Positions 31,986-32,674 of a stretch of DNA of 32,674 nucleotides are shown here, piece by piece. Every line of letters begins with the position of its first letter. The first letter of the stretch is position 1. The notes beneath the pieces are model-generated. The model did no database searches, was not told where the DNA came from, and saw nothing but the letters and a program-made list of their open reading frames with translations. The stretch spans positions 1-32,674 of the forward strand of contig NZ_JAGHFX010000047.1 of assembly GCF_017888565.1 (NCBI RefSeq), written 5' to 3'. Both the position numbers and the translations under genes were made by a program. This DNA is from Clostridium sp. GTDB taxonomy: Bacteria > Bacillota > Clostridia > Clostridiales > Clostridiaceae.

Positions 31986-32109
31986 CCGTAATTGATACAT
32001 ACACATAATCAAAAGAAAGAAGCTAGCCAATTCCCATTCCATAACTAATTATATTTATTTCTATTCATTTCTTCAATATACTTCACGTTCTTTTAATATT
32101 TATTTACGT

Positions 32110-32156
32110 AAAAAATAACACCTATTAGGGGAATTTCTATTAGATGTTATTTTTTT
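32110..32156. repeat. Stem-loop d of the right-end array
   Basis: AAAAAATAACA pairs with TGTTATTTTTT, with inner CCTATTAG/CTATTAGA pairing that again starts with a C-A mismatch. T runs occur on both strands. Confidence 0.6.
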
Positions 32157-32291
32157 AAATAGAATAATGATATTGATGGTAATAATGATATTAATGTCGT
32201 AGTATCATCTTACTTAATTAAGTTTATACTATCCTTACATTCTATTCAATTTTACTTACGTATTATTTTATATTACATTTTCTTTTAAAGT

Positions 32292-32328
32292 AAAAAACAC
32301 CAATACTAAGTAGTAAAGGTGTTTTTTT
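32292..32328. repeat. Stem-loop e of the right-end array
   Basis: AAAAAACACC pairs with GGTGTTTTTT, with inner TACT/AGTA. It could act as a terminator on either strand. Confidence 0.6.
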
Positions 32329-32350
32329 ATAAGATTAAAGAAGTGATATT

Positions 32351-32380
32351 TAAAGCACCTAGATTGCTCTGGGTGCTTTA
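32351..32380 (-). terminator. Stem-loop f, at the stop of the KID-repeat gene
   Basis: TAAAGCACC-T-AGA, loop TTGC, TCT-G-GGTGCTTTA. The stem overlaps the stop codon of the minus-strand gene at 32378 and shares the CACC/GGTG core with hairpins a-e. It lacks a long T run. Confidence 0.55.
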
Positions 32381-32674
32381 GCTTTTAGATTGTATAAAAA
32401 ATATAATTAATGTTATTACCATAGCTGCTATAGATAAAATAGTTGCTATACAAGTTCCTATTATCCATTTATTGGTTGAATCTATTTTTTCGGACATTAA
32501 GTCAACTTTACTATCTATTTTATTGTTTATACTATCTATCTTAGTATCTATTTTATCGTTTATACTGTCTATTTTACTTCCTAATTTTTCATCAATTTTA
32601 TCGATTTTCGCATTAGTCTCTTTTATGCTATCCATAGTTGAATTAAATAGTTTTTCTAATCTTTCTTCTGAGGC
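32378..32674 (-). CDS. KID-repeat coiled-coil protein with C-terminal membrane anchor (5' end outside window)
   Basis: At least 98 residues are visible. The frame is open to the window edge and reads ASEERLEKLFNSTMDSIKE before repeated KIDSINDKIDTKIDSINNK-type heptads. These contain several KID units and form a coiled coil. One transmembrane helix follows (WIIGTCIATILSIAAMVIT), then a short basic tail. The layout resembles phage XhlA-type holin-associated proteins and Borrelia Bdr-like KID-repeat proteins, both tail-anchored. The ATG at 32635 is internal, since family-like coding sequence continues upstream of it. Hairpin f overlaps its stop. It fits a phage or mobile-region origin, not proven here. 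Confidence 0.75.
   Translation of the reverse strand, partial: ASEERLEKLFNSTMDSIKETNAKIDKIDEKLGSKIDSINDKIDTKIDSINNKIDSKVDLMSEKIDSTNKWIIGTCIATILSIAAMVITLIIFFIQSKS

Larger units (their letters stand above)
31394..32377. other. Nearly 1 kb without convincing genes, holding six related stem-loops
   Basis: The only ORFs are tiny. On the minus strand there is a 22-aa hydrophobic frame (MEWELASFFLLIMCMYQLRN..., 32042-31974) without a ribosome site. Two short C-terminal-like peptides ending EMNKDKYN and EMNRNKYN lie just left of two of the hairpins. Stem-loops a-f are listed separately. The flanks of hairpins c and d are clearly related, and the flank of e more distantly, suggesting a decayed tandem duplication. 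Confidence 0.55.

Noticed and set aside
31974..32042. 22-aa hydrophobic minus-strand ORF as a type I toxin gene
   Set aside because: It has no ribosome site and its end runs into hairpin c. It was kept only as a possibility within the array finding.
31570..32380. CRISPR array
   Set aside because: The six repeats differ in length and sequence, their spacing is irregular (about 60-220 nt), no cas gene is present, and the shared part is a stem-loop core rather than a constant direct repeat.

Overview
The window looks like a chromosomal segment of a low-GC, spore-forming anaerobe of the Clostridium sensu stricto type. The DNA is strongly AT-rich with A/T-ending codons. Most genes carry strong GGAGG-type ribosome sites. 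The gene set is clostridial: an oxygen-sensitive double-cubane iron-sulfur protein with its ATPase activator, RNase J, YhaM, a DUF1846 protein and an orphan PAS histidine kinase. No rRNA, tRNA, CRISPR array or intact insertion sequence was seen.

Left end (1-3470): one end of an integrated mobile element, probably a prophage or integrative element. A leftward run of short overlapping early-type genes faces a rightward Xre/CI-like repressor across a compact operator region. Then come a hicA-hicB toxin-antitoxin pair with a palindromic promoter-operator and a large serine integrase. Directly after the integrase terminator lies a ybaK/ebsC-type gene whose 3' third is missing at the conserved GGCSPI motif. 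The element therefore appears to have inserted inside ybaK, with the attachment junction near 3460-3480.

Middle (3450-23500): an ABC-transporter ATPase remnant without Walker A; the double-cubane pair; an orphan sensor kinase whose upstream region holds paired GTCGAA (0A-box-like) elements; a small ORF coupled to a short-chain dehydrogenase; threonine ammonia-lyase; a 50-aa basic protein and an unrecognised gene; and a leftward housekeeping stretch (DUF1846, RNase J, HAD hydrolase). These are followed by a DUF6414-like protein, a zinc-ribbon protein, the YhaM exoribonuclease, a Cys/Gly-rich mini-protein divergent from a PadR regulator, and a block of unrecognised small genes.

Iron locus (23400-29270): a complete ferric-siderophore ABC importer (lipoprotein, two permeases, ATPase), an AraC-family regulator and a divergent BesA/IroE/Fes-type siderophore esterase. 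The importer promoter has a 17/19 match to the Fur box. Just upstream of its -35 are two direct repeats exactly 21 bp apart, which suit an AraC-type activator. The layout resembles Bacillus feuABC-btr-besA, and no siderophore biosynthesis gene is in view, which suggests uptake of siderophores made by other species.

Right end (29280-32674): a second scarred or mobile region. It contains the 3' half of a GidA-like FAD oxidoreductase abutting a short HTH ORF, a DUF4041/T5orf172 coiled-coil protein, about 1 kb without convincing genes that holds six related stem-loops in diverged repeats, and a KID-repeat membrane-anchored protein that runs off the end.
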